From Methanospirillum sp. (lineage in GTDB: Archaea; Halobacteriota; Methanomicrobia; Methanomicrobiales; Methanospirillaceae), in contig JAAYEG010000070.1 in assembly GCA_012728895.1 (NCBI GenBank), forward strand, positions 1 to 64,000: a stretch of 64,000 nucleotides of DNA, read 5' to 3'. Positions 7,452-15,936 of this stretch are shown in pieces. Positions within the stretch are counted from its first letter, which is position 1. Every line of letters begins with the position of its first letter. Position numbers and translations under genes: made by a program. Below the pieces are notes generated by a model, which ran no database searches, was not told where the DNA came from, and was given only the letters and a program-made list of their open reading frames with translations.

Positions 7452-8831
7452 TCACTTCGCCCGGAACTTCGGGTGGTACTTCTCGATCAGCTCGCGGTCG
7501 ATCCGGCTGAGCTGCTCGACCGGGAGCGTCGCGAGCAGGTTCCAGCCGAGGTCGAGCGTCCCCTCGCCGATCGTGCGGTCCTCGTCGATCCCCTGGCGGA
7601 CGAACTTGCCCTCGAAGAGGTCGGCGAACTCCAGGAACATCCTGTCCCGCTCGGAGAGCGCGTCCTTGCCGACGATCGCGACGAGCCCGCGCAGGTCGTT
7701 GCCCTCGGCGTAGGCCGCGTAGAGCTGGTCCGAGACCTTCTTGTGGTCCTCGCGGGTATGGCCCTCCCCGATCCCCAGGTTCATGAGCCGGGAGAGGGAG
7801 GGGAGCACGTTGATCGGCGGGTAGATCCCCTTGCGGTGGAGCTCGCGGCTGACCACGATCTGCCCCTCGGTGATGTACCCTGTCAGGTCCGGGATCGGGT
7901 GGGTGATGTCGTCGCCGGGCATGGTCAGGATCGGTATCTGGGTCACAGAGCCCTTCCCGCCCTTGATGATCCCGGCCCGCTCGTAGATCGAGGCGAGGTC
8001 CGTGTACATGTACCCGGGGTAGCCACGCCGCCCGGGAACCTCCTCTCGGGCGGCGCCGATCTGGCGGAGCGCCTCGCAGTAGTTCGTCATGTCGGTCAGG
8101 ATGACCAGCACGTGCATCCCGAGTTCGAACGCCAGGTACTCCGCCGTCGTCAGGGCCAGGCGCGGCGTGATCGTCCGCTCCACGGCCGGGTCGTCGGCCA
8201 GGTTCAGGAAGACGACGGCCCGCTCGAGCGCGCCCGTGCGCTCGAAGTCCTGCATGAACGCGTTCGCCTCCTCCTTCGTGATCCCCATCGCGGCGAAGAC
8301 CACCGCGAACTCCTCGGTCGAGCCCGGCACCTTGGCCTGGCGCGCGATCTGGAGCGCGATGTTGTTGTGCGGGAGGCCCGCGGCAGAGAAGATCGGGAGC
8401 TTCTGGCCGCGGACGAGCGTGTTGGTCCCGTCGATGGTCGAGATCCCGGTCTGGATGAAGTCCTCGGGGGAGCCCCGGGCGTACGGGTTGATCGCCGCGC
8501 CGGTGATGTCGAGCCGCTTCTCGGGCACGATCTCGGGCCCCCCGTCGATCGGCTTGCCGCCGCCCGAGAGGATCCGGCCGAGCATCTCCCTGCCGACCGG
8601 CATCTTGATCGCCTCGCCCGTGAACCGGACGCCCGAGTCTCGGCCGATCCCGGCCGTCGTCTCGAAGACCTGGACGACCACCAGCTCGTCCGAGGTGTCG
8701 AGCACCTGGCCGCGCTTGGTCGAGCCGTCCGCGAGGGTGATGTTCACGAGTTCGCCGTACCCGATCGGCTCCGTCTTCTGGACGAAGAGAAGCGGGCCGG
8801 CGATCCGGTTGATGGTCCGGTATTCCTTCAT
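7452..8831 (-). CDS. atpB: A-type ATP synthase subunit B (non-catalytic)
   Basis: A 459-residue subunit that alternates with AtpA in the hexameric head; it binds nucleotide but lacks the catalytic P-loop, as expected (no GxxxxGKT). Characteristic stretches are [47 protein letters not shown] and the [20 protein letters not shown] signature near the C-terminus. The start [15 protein letters not shown] is standard. Its first codon overlaps the stop of atpA by 4 nt, a translational-coupling arrangement. Confidence 0.97.
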   Translation of the reverse strand: MKEYRTINRIAGPLLFVQKTEPIGYGELVNITLADGSTKRGQVLDTSDELVVVQVFETTAGIGRDSGVRFTGEAIKMPVGREMLGRILSGGGKPIDGGPEIVPEKRLDITGAAINPYARGSPEDFIQTGISTIDGTNTLVRGQKLPIFSAAGLPHNNIALQIARQAKVPGSTEEFAVVFAAMGITKEEANAFMQDFERTGALERAVVFLNLADDPAVERTITPRLALTTAEYLAFELGMHVLVILTDMTNYCEALRQIGAAREEVPGRRGYPGYMYTDLASIYERAGIIKGGKGSVTQIPILTMPGDDITHPIPDLTGYITEGQIVVSRELHRKGIYPPINVLPSLSRLMNLGIGEGHTREDHKKVSDQLYAAYAEGNDLRGLVAIVGKDALSERDRMFLEFADLFEGKFVRQGIDEDRTIGEGTLDLGWNLLATLPVEQLSRIDRELIEKYHPKFRAK

Positions 8832-10588
8832 GCGCTCGACCTCAGCTGGGTGAACTCGGCCTCCATCGACTTCAGGATCCCATCGAGCATCGGCCCGTAG
8901 TCCTGCACGAACTTGACCTGGGGCAGGTCGTTCTTGGCCTTGATCGTGATGATCTGGGTCGGGGTCACGCCGGCCGCCTGGGCCGCGTAGGCCTGGTCCG
9001 CGTATGCCCGGATCGCCTTCATCATGTCGTACTGCTTGCTCATCGAGCAGAATGTGTCGACCGCGTCGTAGGCGTTCTGCTGCAGGAAGACCTCGCGGAT
9101 CAGCCGCGCGACCTCGATCGTGATCTGCTCGGCCTCGGGGAGGGCGTCCGAGCCGACCAGCTGGACGATCTCCTGGAGCTCCGACTCCTTCTGCAGCACC
9201 TCCATCGCCCAGGTCCGGAGCAGGTTCCACTCCGGCGAGACCTCGCGGTCGTACCAGTCGGAGAGGCTGTCCAGGTAGAGCGAGTAGGAGTTGAGCCAGT
9301 TGATCGACGGGAAGTGCCGGCGCTGCGAGAGCTTCGCGTCCAGGGCCCAGAAGACCTTGACGATCCGGAGCGTGTTCTGCGTCACCGGCTCGGAGAAGTC
9401 GCCGCCGGGCGGCGAGACCGCGCCGATGACCGAGACGGAGCCCGAGTCGCCGTTGAGCGTGGTGACGAGCCCCGAGCGCTCGTAGAACTCGGAGAGCCGC
9501 GCCGCGAGGTAGGCCGGGTAGCCCTCCTCGCCGGGCATCTCCTCGAGCCGGCTCGAGATCTCGCGCATCGCCTCGGCCCATCGGGAGGTCGAATCGGCCA
9601 TCAGCGAGACGTCGTAACCCATGTCGCGGAAGTACTCGGCGATCGTGATCCCCGTGTAGACCGAGGCCTCGCGGGCCGCGACCGGCATGTTCGAGGTGTT
9701 CGCGATCAGGATCGTACGCTCCATGAGCGGCTTGCCCGACTTCGGGTCCTGGAGCTCGGGGAACTCGGTCAGCACCTCGGTCATCTCGTTGCCGCGCTCG
9801 CCGCACCCGATGTAGACGACGATCTCGGCGTCGGACCACTTCGCGAGCTGCTGCTGCGTCACCGTCTTACCCGAGCCGAACGGCCCGGGGATGGCGGCCG
9901 TCCCGCCCTTCGCGATCGGGAAGAGCCCGTCGAGGATCCGCTGCCCCGTGATGAGGGGGATCGTCGGGTTCTTCTTCTCACCGACCGGCCGGGGGACCCG
10001 GACGGGCCAGCGCTGCATCATCTGGATCTCGGTCCCGTCCTCGAGGGTCGCGACCGTCTCCTCGACCGTGTAGCTGCCGCCCTGGATCGAGCGGATCTTC
10101 CCGCCCTTCACGTTCGGCGGCACCATGATCCGGTGGACGATGTTCGTCTCCTGGACCTCGCCGATGATCGAGCCGGGCTTGACCTCGTCGCCGGCCTTGA
10201 CCAGCGGCCTGAACTCCCACTTTTTATCGCGGGGGATGCCGGGGGCGGAGACGCCGCGCTCGATGAACGAGCCCATCTTGTCGACGAGCACTGCCAGCGG
10301 GCGCTGGATCCCGTCGTAGATCGAGGTCAGGAGGCCGGGCCCGAGCTCGACTGCGAGCGAGAGGCCCGTGTTCTCGACGGGTTCACCGGGTCTCAGGCCG
10401 GTCGTGTCCTCGTAGACCTGGATGATGATCGCCTCGCCGTCGACCTTGATCACCTCCCCCATCAGCTCCTCGTTACCGACCTTCACGACGTCGTACATGT
10501 GGGCGTCGAGCCCGACGGCCGTGACGACCGGTCCGGCGACGCGTTTGAGAACGCCGCCGGCCTGGTTCTTCGTTTCGGTTACTTCCAC
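8828..10588 (-). CDS. atpA: A-type ATP synthase subunit A (catalytic)
   Basis: The 586-residue catalytic subunit. The Walker A loop is GPFGSGKT at 235-242, with the non-homologous insert typical of A/V-type A subunits before it (about 115-190, [19 protein letters not shown]). Further signatures are [14 protein letters not shown] with the catalytic Glu region, [18 protein letters not shown] and GDFSEPVT. No intein is present in the P-loop region, an insertion site in some archaea. It overlaps the 3' end of atpF by 10 nt and atpB by 4 nt. Confidence 0.98.
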   Translation of the reverse strand: MEVTETKNQAGGVLKRVAGPVVTAVGLDAHMYDVVKVGNEELMGEVIKVDGEAIIIQVYEDTTGLRPGEPVENTGLSLAVELGPGLLTSIYDGIQRPLAVLVDKMGSFIERGVSAPGIPRDKKWEFRPLVKAGDEVKPGSIIGEVQETNIVHRIMVPPNVKGGKIRSIQGGSYTVEETVATLEDGTEIQMMQRWPVRVPRPVGEKKNPTIPLITGQRILDGLFPIAKGGTAAIPGPFGSGKTVTQQQLAKWSDAEIVVYIGCGERGNEMTEVLTEFPELQDPKSGKPLMERTILIANTSNMPVAAREASVYTGITIAEYFRDMGYDVSLMADSTSRWAEAMREISSRLEEMPGEEGYPAYLAARLSEFYERSGLVTTLNGDSGSVSVIGAVSPPGGDFSEPVTQNTLRIVKVFWALDAKLSQRRHFPSINWLNSYSLYLDSLSDWYDREVSPEWNLLRTWAMEVLQKESELQEIVQLVGSDALPEAEQITIEVARLIREVFLQQNAYDAVDTFCSMSKQYDMMKAIRAYADQAYAAQAAGVTPTQIITIKAKNDLPQVKFVQDYGPMLDGILKSMEAEFTQLRSSA

Positions 10589-10881
10589 AGATCAACACCC
10601 ACTGAACGCTTTATCTTCTCTCTGAGGGACAGGCCCGCCTCCTTGCCGCCGATCGCGATAACGGTCGGCCGCACGGACTCCTCGAGCTGGGTCTGGAGAC
10701 GCCGTGGGACGCGCTCCATGTCGCTCGCGGATAGGACGAGGATGCCGACCTGGGGGTCGGCCAGTGCCTGGTTGACCGCCTCGACGAGCCGGGGTTCGTC
10801 GTCGACCGCGTAGGTCCTGTGGATCCCGGCGAGCCGGAACCCCAGGATGAAATCGCTCGAACCGATGACTGCGATCTCCAT
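10579..10881 (-). CDS. atpF: A-type ATP synthase subunit F
   Basis: A 100-residue central-stalk subunit with a Rossmann-like fold that sits beside subunit D and regulates rotation. The N-terminus [20 protein letters not shown] and the [13 protein letters not shown] stretch are typical of V-type F subunits. It starts 1 nt after... the stop of atpC (10882) in the same direction and overlaps the start of atpA by 10 nt. Confidence 0.95.
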   Translation of the reverse strand: MEIAVIGSSDFILGFRLAGIHRTYAVDDEPRLVEAVNQALADPQVGILVLSASDMERVPRRLQTQLEESVRPTVIAIGGKEAGLSLREKIKRSVGVDLWK

Positions 10882-11937
10882 CTAGATCACCAGGTACTCC
10901 TGAATCCGCTCGGGGGCCAGGTTCGCGGACTTGCCGCGGGCGATCGCCCGGAGGTTGTAGACCTCGTAGCGCTTGCGCTCGAGGTAGACCAGCACGGGCG
11001 AGACCGAGAACGGGTAGCGCCGGCTCATCCGGTCCATCAGGTCGAGCTTGAACCGGGTGAGGCGGCTCTCGACCTGCCGGACCGGGCAGCCGCACCTGAG
11101 CTCCTCGATCGCCTCCCGCAGGGGCTCGAGGTTGGCCCGCTTCTTGAGGCTGTCCACGATCTCGTCGACGGAGTCGAGCCTGGCGACCCGGTCGAGCTCG
11201 TCGACCGGGATCCGGCCGTCGGAGATCATGAACTCCCGGACCTCCTCGGTCGCACCCCCCTCCCGCAGGCGCCAGAGGTTCTGCAGGTTCGTGATATCGA
11301 TCTCGAGCTGGATGTACTGCAGGAACTCGTACCCACCCTTGATCCCCGAGCGGGCCACCCGGACCAGGTCGGCGTAGTACTGCTTGTAGAGCTCGTTCTC
11401 GAGCCTGGCGAACGACCCCGACTCGAGTGCCGCGGAGAGCTCCCGGGTCACGACCGGGTAGAGATGGCTCCCGCGGAGCCCCTCGACGATCCGCTCGGGC
11501 GAATCCTCGGTGACGAGCCGGTCGAGGGCCGCCCGGTCGAGGCTCCCCGCCGGGATCAGCACCTCCTTGATCTTGCCGGCCCCGAACCCCTGGGTGCGGC
11601 CCCGGAGGACCGTGAGGATGTTCGCGATATCCCAGCGGCGCAGGTACGCGGCCGTGAATGCGTGCATGGTCCCGGGCGCCAGCGCGAGGACGTTCTGGTA
11701 CTCTTTCGCCAGGTTCCAGGAGAGGGCGACCTCGAGGAGGTCTACCCCGGAGAACGAGGGCGAGAGCTCGTCGATCTCGGTCTTGTACTCCAGTTCCTCG
11801 ATGTACCGCGTGATCTCCGGGAGGCTCATGTTCAGCATCCGGAGGTACTCCTCCGGGCGCAGGAGCTTCGCCTTCCTGACGCGGAGCCGCGTGGCCACGT
11901 AGACATAGGGCGCCGGTCCGGCCATCACCTCTGCCAT
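10882..11937 (-). CDS. atpC: A-type ATP synthase subunit C
   Basis: A 351-residue funnel-shaped subunit (V-type d/AtpC family) linking the central stalk to the membrane c-ring. It is all-helical with three similar bundles. The start MAEVMAGPAPYVYVATRLRV and the end YEVYNLRAIARGKSANL are family hallmarks. It is directly abutted by atpF and separated from atpE by 12 nt. Confidence 0.95.
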   Translation of the reverse strand: MAEVMAGPAPYVYVATRLRVRKAKLLRPEEYLRMLNMSLPEITRYIEELEYKTEIDELSPSFSGVDLLEVALSWNLAKEYQNVLALAPGTMHAFTAAYLRRWDIANILTVLRGRTQGFGAGKIKEVLIPAGSLDRAALDRLVTEDSPERIVEGLRGSHLYPVVTRELSAALESGSFARLENELYKQYYADLVRVARSGIKGGYEFLQYIQLEIDITNLQNLWRLREGGATEEVREFMISDGRIPVDELDRVARLDSVDEIVDSLKKRANLEPLREAIEELRCGCPVRQVESRLTRFKLDLMDRMSRRYPFSVSPVLVYLERKRYEVYNLRAIARGKSANLAPERIQEYLVI

Positions 11938-11949
11938 GACCGGCTCACC

Positions 11950-12525
11950 TCACCCGAACAGGAGGTCCGAGGCATCCTTGAGCGAGGACTCCCAGACGGC
12001 GTTCAGGTATGTACGGTACGAGTGGTCGACCTGGAAGGCCCCGTCGTTCGACTCGGCCACCAGGCCCCCCTCGATCTCCGCGGGGGGCCCGACCGTGAAT
12101 CCGGCGAACGCCGGCTCCTTGACGAGCGCCTCGACGATCGGCAGGTCGGCCCGGTTCACCCGGACGCGCCCCCCGCCGATCTCGGTTTTCGCGGTCTCGA
12201 GGAGTCGCCTGAGGGCCTTTTCGTGGAACGAGGCCGGCTCCTTGCGGATCGCGGTGAGCGCCGAGGCGTAGACCTGGTCCAGGAGCTCCTTCTCGGCGTT
12301 CAGGGTCGCCCGCTTCGTGACCAGGTTCGCCGACGAGGTCTCCCGGCTGAGGACGGCCTCGACCTGACGGACGACGTCCGCCTCGGTCTGGAGCTTGATC
12401 TCGTCCGAGCGCTGCCGCGCGTCGCGCAGGACCCGCTCCGACTCCGTCAGCGCCTCCCTGCGGATCTGGTCGACCTCCTGCCGCCCCTTCTCCTGGATCT
12501 CCCCGATGACTGCTTCCAGTCCCAT
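11950..12525 (-). CDS. atpE: A-type ATP synthase subunit E (peripheral stalk)
   Basis: A 191-residue peripheral stalk subunit. Residues 1-95 form a long charged helix (IGEIQEKGRQEVDQIRREAL) that pairs with AtpH. Residues 100-191 form the globular head that binds the A3B3 crown, ending in IEGGLVAESNDGAFQVDHSY, a family signature. It lies 12 nt after atpK on the transcript. The initiation region MGLEAVIGEIQEKG fits the family. Confidence 0.95.
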   Translation of the reverse strand: MGLEAVIGEIQEKGRQEVDQIRREALTESERVLRDARQRSDEIKLQTEADVVRQVEAVLSRETSSANLVTKRATLNAEKELLDQVYASALTAIRKEPASFHEKALRRLLETAKTEIGGGRVRVNRADLPIVEALVKEPAFAGFTVGPPAEIEGGLVAESNDGAFQVDHSYRTYLNAVWESSLKDASDLLFG

Positions 12526-12537
12526 GATGCGTCTCCT

Positions 12538-12795
12538 TCAGAACAGGAGCAGCATCGCGACGACGAGACCGAAGATGACGATGGTCTCCGGAATGACGGT
12601 GAAGATGAGGGCCAGGCCGAAGAGGTCACGGTTCTCGGCGGTCGCGCCGACGGCGGCGGCCCCGATGGACATCTCGGCGATCCCGGTGCCGACACCGGTC
12701 AGCCCCACGGCGAGTCCTGCCCCGACGGCCTTGAGTCCTGCCTGCGATGCTTCTATCATCTCTACCGTCATGACGGCGGTGCTAACATCAACCAT
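12538..12795 (-). CDS. atpK: A-type ATP synthase rotor (c/K) subunit
   Basis: An 85-residue proteolipid with one hairpin: helix 1 about 17-48 (GLKAVGAGLAVGLTGVGTGI) and helix 2 about 58-85, carrying the ion-binding carboxylate E70 in TVIPETIVIFGL. The short single-hairpin form matches Methanosarcina and Methanomicrobia rotors rather than the duplicated or triplicated versions of some methanogens. Ion specificity (H+ or Na+) cannot be settled by eye. ATG 12795 is preceded by a strong GGAGGAAT site, as expected for a subunit needed in many copies. Confidence 0.96.
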   Translation of the reverse strand: MVDVSTAVMTVEMIEASQAGLKAVGAGLAVGLTGVGTGIAEMSIGAAAVGATAENRDLFGLALIFTVIPETIVIFGLVVAMLLLF

Positions 12796-12799
12796 TTCT

Positions 12800-14770
12800 T
12801 TATTCCTCCGTAGTATACTGTCTCTTCATTCCAAACGGGTTGTACTTGAGTCCTCCGCCCTTGTAGAACTTGGTGAAGAACTCCACGTAGTGAAGACGGA
12901 TCGAGTGCAGCCCGCCGCCCAGGATCCCCAGGGCGGTGTTCAGCGCGTGGCCGATCAGGAACACGACGATCCCGACGATGACCAGCACGATCGCGACCGG
13001 TGTCAGGTTCTTCAACGCCGGCTCGATCATCATGCCGATCGAGATGTAGTTCACGACCATCGCGATCGCGACGGACGAGAGGCCGACCGCGACGAGACGG
13101 GCGTAGCTGAGCACGTGCGAGATCACCGTGGGTGCCTCGACGAGCTCGAGCGCATTCTCCTGGCCGATCGCGATCATGCCGTAGAGGATCAGCGCGATCC
13201 CGATGATCCCGAACGGGCGCATCCCGAGCGCGACCACGTCCCCGATCCGGGTCAGGTCGAACATCAGCGGGATGGGGAAGATCGACCAGATCACGAGGAG
13301 CAGGCCCCACATGAAGGCGATCCACCCGGTCTGGGCGATCATCGCCTTCGTCCGGTGGGTCCCGTGGTCCATCCGCGCGTGGTTGATCAGCGAGATGATC
13401 CGCCCGAGCGTGATGTGCAGGATCCCGATCCAGATCGCGACGATCAGGAGCGACGCCGCGTCGGGCCCGTGCCCGTGCGCTCCGCCGCCGATGTTGAGGT
13501 GGCGCGAGAAGATGACCGGGTCCCAGGGGAGCGCGAAGCCGAGGAACTCGGAATAGAGCACCCCGAAGACGATCGCGGAGATGGACGCGTTCCGCATGTT
13601 GTCCAGGAACTGCTTCCATCCGTCGGTCATGAGGAACCTCCTCAGCATGAGCGATATCGCGAGCAGGATGAGACCGTACCCGACGTCGCCGAGGATGATC
13701 CCGAAGAAGATCGGGAAGACGATCGAGACCAGGAGCGTCGGGTCGATCTCCCGGTAGTCGGGGCGCGAGTAGACGTCCATGAACATCTCGGTCGGATGCG
13801 CGAAGTCCGGGTTCTGGAACTCGACAGGGACCTGGTCATTCTCGTAGTCCACCGGGAGCGTCTCGACGTGGACCTTCTCCCCCGTCGCCTCCTCGAGCGA
13901 CGCGGTGATCTCGGAGACCGCCTCGGTCGGAACCCAGCCCTCGGCGACGAAGGCCAGGTCCGTGACCGCGAACCGGAGCGGCGCCTCGGCCTGCTCGACG
14001 TCCGCGCTGAGCAGCTCGTCGGCCGCCAGCAGGAACGACGAGTGGATCTCCTTGAGCCCGTGGAGCTGCCGGTCGATCGTCTCGAGTTCCTTCTTCACGT
14101 CGGCGAGCTCCGCCCGGTACCGGGCGATCGCGTCGCCCGCTGGACCGGACTCAGCCGGGAGGGCGACGGGCGCGAACCCGGCCTCCTGGAGCTGACGTTC
14201 GACCGCGTCACGGTGCTCTTTCGGCGTGAAGACCGCGAGGAATCCGCCCTTCCGGCCGCCCGCGTACTCCTTCTCGTGGGGGGCCTCGATCGCCACGTCG
14301 GCCGGCACCCGGCCGGTGAAGACGGCGAGGCTCTCGTAGCCCCGGAAGTGGTCGAGGTCGACGGGAAACGCCGTGAACGGCTCGAGCTCCGCGATCCGGG
14401 TCTCGAGCTCGCGGGCCCGGTTCTCGAGGCGGTTCCGCCGGGTCACCATCTCGTCGGCCTGGGCGTCGAGCTCGGGCAGCTCCGTCTCGAGCTGCCGCCG
14501 GAGCTCGCCGGAAGAGACGCGCCGGGCGGGGGGAGAAGCCCCCCCCTCGACCCCGAACGCGGTCGCCGCCCCCCGGATCTTGAGGAGGTCGACGGAGGCC
14601 TCGGTCGCGCCCTCGAGTGGCATGCCGATCTTGAACCCGTCGTATTCCTCCTGGCCCACGAAGTCCTCGATGTGGAAGAGCCGCCGCCGGTGGAGCTCGG
14701 CGATCACCTTCCCCATCTGGTCCTTGGTCCCGGTGATGAGCAGGCGGCTCATCTGCTCCGGATAGAGCAT
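12800..14770 (-). CDS. atpI: A-type ATP synthase membrane stator subunit I (a)
   Basis: A 656-residue subunit forming the ion path against the rotor ring. The N-terminal about 335 residues are soluble and partly coiled coil (PELDAQADEMVTRRNRLENR, RYRELADVKKELE region). From about residue 370 onward there are roughly eight membrane helices. The essential Arg lies in VISHVLSYARLVAVGLSSVA. It sits between atpH and atpK in the operon with 4 and 18 nt gaps. Length is usual for archaeal AtpI. Confidence 0.96.
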   Translation of the reverse strand: MLYPEQMSRLLITGTKDQMGKVIAELHRRRLFHIEDFVGQEEYDGFKIGMPLEGATEASVDLLKIRGAATAFGVEGGASPPARRVSSGELRRQLETELPELDAQADEMVTRRNRLENRARELETRIAELEPFTAFPVDLDHFRGYESLAVFTGRVPADVAIEAPHEKEYAGGRKGGFLAVFTPKEHRDAVERQLQEAGFAPVALPAESGPAGDAIARYRAELADVKKELETIDRQLHGLKEIHSSFLLAADELLSADVEQAEAPLRFAVTDLAFVAEGWVPTEAVSEITASLEEATGEKVHVETLPVDYENDQVPVEFQNPDFAHPTEMFMDVYSRPDYREIDPTLLVSIVFPIFFGIILGDVGYGLILLAISLMLRRFLMTDGWKQFLDNMRNASISAIVFGVLYSEFLGFALPWDPVIFSRHLNIGGGAHGHGPDAASLLIVAIWIGILHITLGRIISLINHARMDHGTHRTKAMIAQTGWIAFMWGLLLVIWSIFPIPLMFDLTRIGDVVALGMRPFGIIGIALILYGMIAIGQENALELVEAPTVISHVLSYARLVAVGLSSVAIAMVVNYISIGMMIEPALKNLTPVAIVLVIVGIVVFLIGHALNTALGILGGGLHSIRLHYVEFFTKFYKGGGLKYNPFGMKRQYTTEE

Positions 14771-14788
14771 CAGGACCGCTCCTCCCTC

Positions 14789-15118
14789 TCAGGCACCGGC
14801 ATCGAGGGCTCCCTCGAGCCGGGAGACCAGGAGCGCGACCGCGCGCTCCATGTTCCGGCTGCCCCGCTCACGGAGCTCGGCCGCCTTGACCTCGCCGTCC
14901 CTGATGATCTCGGCGTGGAGGCGGTCCGCCTCGGCGTGGGCCTCGGCGAGCTTCTGCTTGCGGTACTCTTCGGCGTTCGCGGCCGCCTTCGCGATCAGGT
15001 TGTCGGCCTCGAACTCGGCATTCTGGATGCTCGTGCGCCGTTCCTCCTCGGCCTGGCTGATCGCGGCCTTGTACTCGTCTTCCGTCTTCTTGATGCTCTC
15101 CAACACCTCTACCTTCAT
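14789..15118 (-). CDS. atpH: A-type ATP synthase subunit H (peripheral stalk)
   Basis: A 109-residue, almost entirely helical and charged protein (KTEDEYKAAISQAEEERRTS, AEEYRKQKLAEAHAEADRLH) that pairs with AtpE in the peripheral stalk; it is often the first gene of methanogen atp operons, as here. ATG 15118 (MKVEVLESIKK) is chosen over the TTG just upstream because AAGGAGGGTTTG ends directly before it. The Ala/Glu heptad pattern is typical of the AtpH/Vma-G-like family. Confidence 0.92.
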   Translation of the reverse strand: MKVEVLESIKKTEDEYKAAISQAEEERRTSIQNAEFEADNLIAKAAANAEEYRKQKLAEAHAEADRLHAEIIRDGEVKAAELRERGSRNMERAVALLVSRLEGALDAGA

Positions 15119-15119
15119 C

Positions 15120-15167
15120 AAACCCTCCTTACACTGTAATAGTTGGCGGAAAGAGGTTTATTAAGTG
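15120..15167 (-). promoter_or_regulatory. Promoter and ribosome site of the ATP synthase operon
   Basis: On the minus strand CTTAATAAA (15158-15166) is a TATA box centred about 25 nt upstream of a predicted start near 15137. GGAGGG at 15123-15129 precedes the atpH ATG. The atp operon genes, and perhaps pgk, appear to depend on this single promoter. Confidence 0.6.
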
Positions 15168-15202
15168 TATGTATTCCTCGTTCGCGGTGCTGGAGAGCCC
15201 GT

Positions 15203-15670
15203 TCAGACCCCCAGGGAGAGGGGCGGCAGGCACCGGATCGCGAGCCCAGGCGGCCCCCCCTCGATCTCGACCCCGCCTGGCACCCCCGAGACGACGAGCC
15301 CGGCGAACTCGTCGCCGCCGCAGAGCACGTCCTGCTCGGGGTGGGTCCCGCGCTGGATCCCGCACGCCAGCCGGATGCGGGGGCCGGCCGAGACCACGAC
15401 TGGGAGCCGCCGTGAACCGGGGTGGTCCTTCGGGAGCACGACGAGCGGGAGGCCGTACCGGCGCACCAGCTCGATCAGCATCAGGGCCGGCGCGAGCGGC
15501 CCGCCCACGGGGGCCGAGGCCGCCACCAGGTCGTCAGGCCCTAGGCCCTGCACGACCTCGCGCTCGACAGTCTCGATGCAGAGCGGCAGGCGACGGAGCA
15601 CGCGGGCCACCGCGAGAAAAGAGGAGGTCCCCTCGAGGACCAGGAACCCGTCGTCCAGGGGCGCGAACAT
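15203..15670 (-). CDS. Conserved-looking hypothetical protein
   Basis: A 155-residue soluble protein starting MFAPLDDGFLVLEGTSSFLA. It has well-formed alternation of hydrophobic strands and helices (RLPLCIETVEREVVQGLG, YGLPLVVLPKDHPGSRRLPV, GGVEIEGGPPGLAIRCLPPL), so it looks like a real gene. No catalytic motif is obvious. It lies 13 nt downstream of the small zinc-ribbon gene in the same direction, at the end of the secretion-module transcript. I do not recognise the family. Confidence 0.6.
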   Translation of the reverse strand: MFAPLDDGFLVLEGTSSFLAVARVLRRLPLCIETVEREVVQGLGPDDLVAASAPVGGPLAPALMLIELVRRYGLPLVVLPKDHPGSRRLPVVVSAGPRIRLACGIQRGTHPEQDVLCGGDEFAGLVVSGVPGGVEIEGGPPGLAIRCLPPLSLGV

Positions 15671-15683
15671 CCGGCGGGGTTTT

Positions 15684-15836
15684 TCAGATCGCGTCGACCA
15701 CGTCGGACTGGCAGGAGGGGCAGACCGGGTGCTTTCCCACGCCCTCGAAGCTCTCGCCGCAGTCGCGGCACCGGAACCGCTTCCCCTTCACGCGTTCGTC
15801 GAACTCAACGTCCATGGGTCCGCCAACGGAGCACAT
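15684..15836 (-). CDS. Small zinc-ribbon protein
   Basis: A 50-residue protein, MCSVGGPMDVEFDERVKGKR then FRCRDCGESFEGVGKHPVCP and SCQSDVV, with two CxxC pairs (CRDC, CPSC) forming one rubredoxin-like zinc ribbon. The start at 15836 is favoured because GGTGATC, a perfect match to the anti-Shine-Dalgarno end of archaeal 16S rRNA, lies 6 nt before it; an internal ATG at 15815 is the alternative. The gene follows the platform protein by 100 nt. Its partner is unknown; such mini-ribbons often bind nucleic acid or act as adaptors. Confidence 0.6.
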   Translation of the reverse strand: MCSVGGPMDVEFDERVKGKRFRCRDCGESFEGVGKHPVCPSCQSDVVDAI

Positions 15837-15936
15837 CCACTGATCACCGTGCCAGAGTCTGCCCGCCACCCCGATAAGGTTATCGGGAAAAAACGGCCGG
15901 CCGGACACGGGCGGGCGGGGACCAGAACCGCCCGCG

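Noticed and set aside
7278-8900. Long plus-strand open frame opposite atpB, and similar frames opposite most genes
   Set aside because: GC-rich genomes leave the antisense frames open. The product has runs of Arg, Asp, Glu, Val and Pro with no folded-domain pattern, and the opposite strand has unmistakable atp genes.
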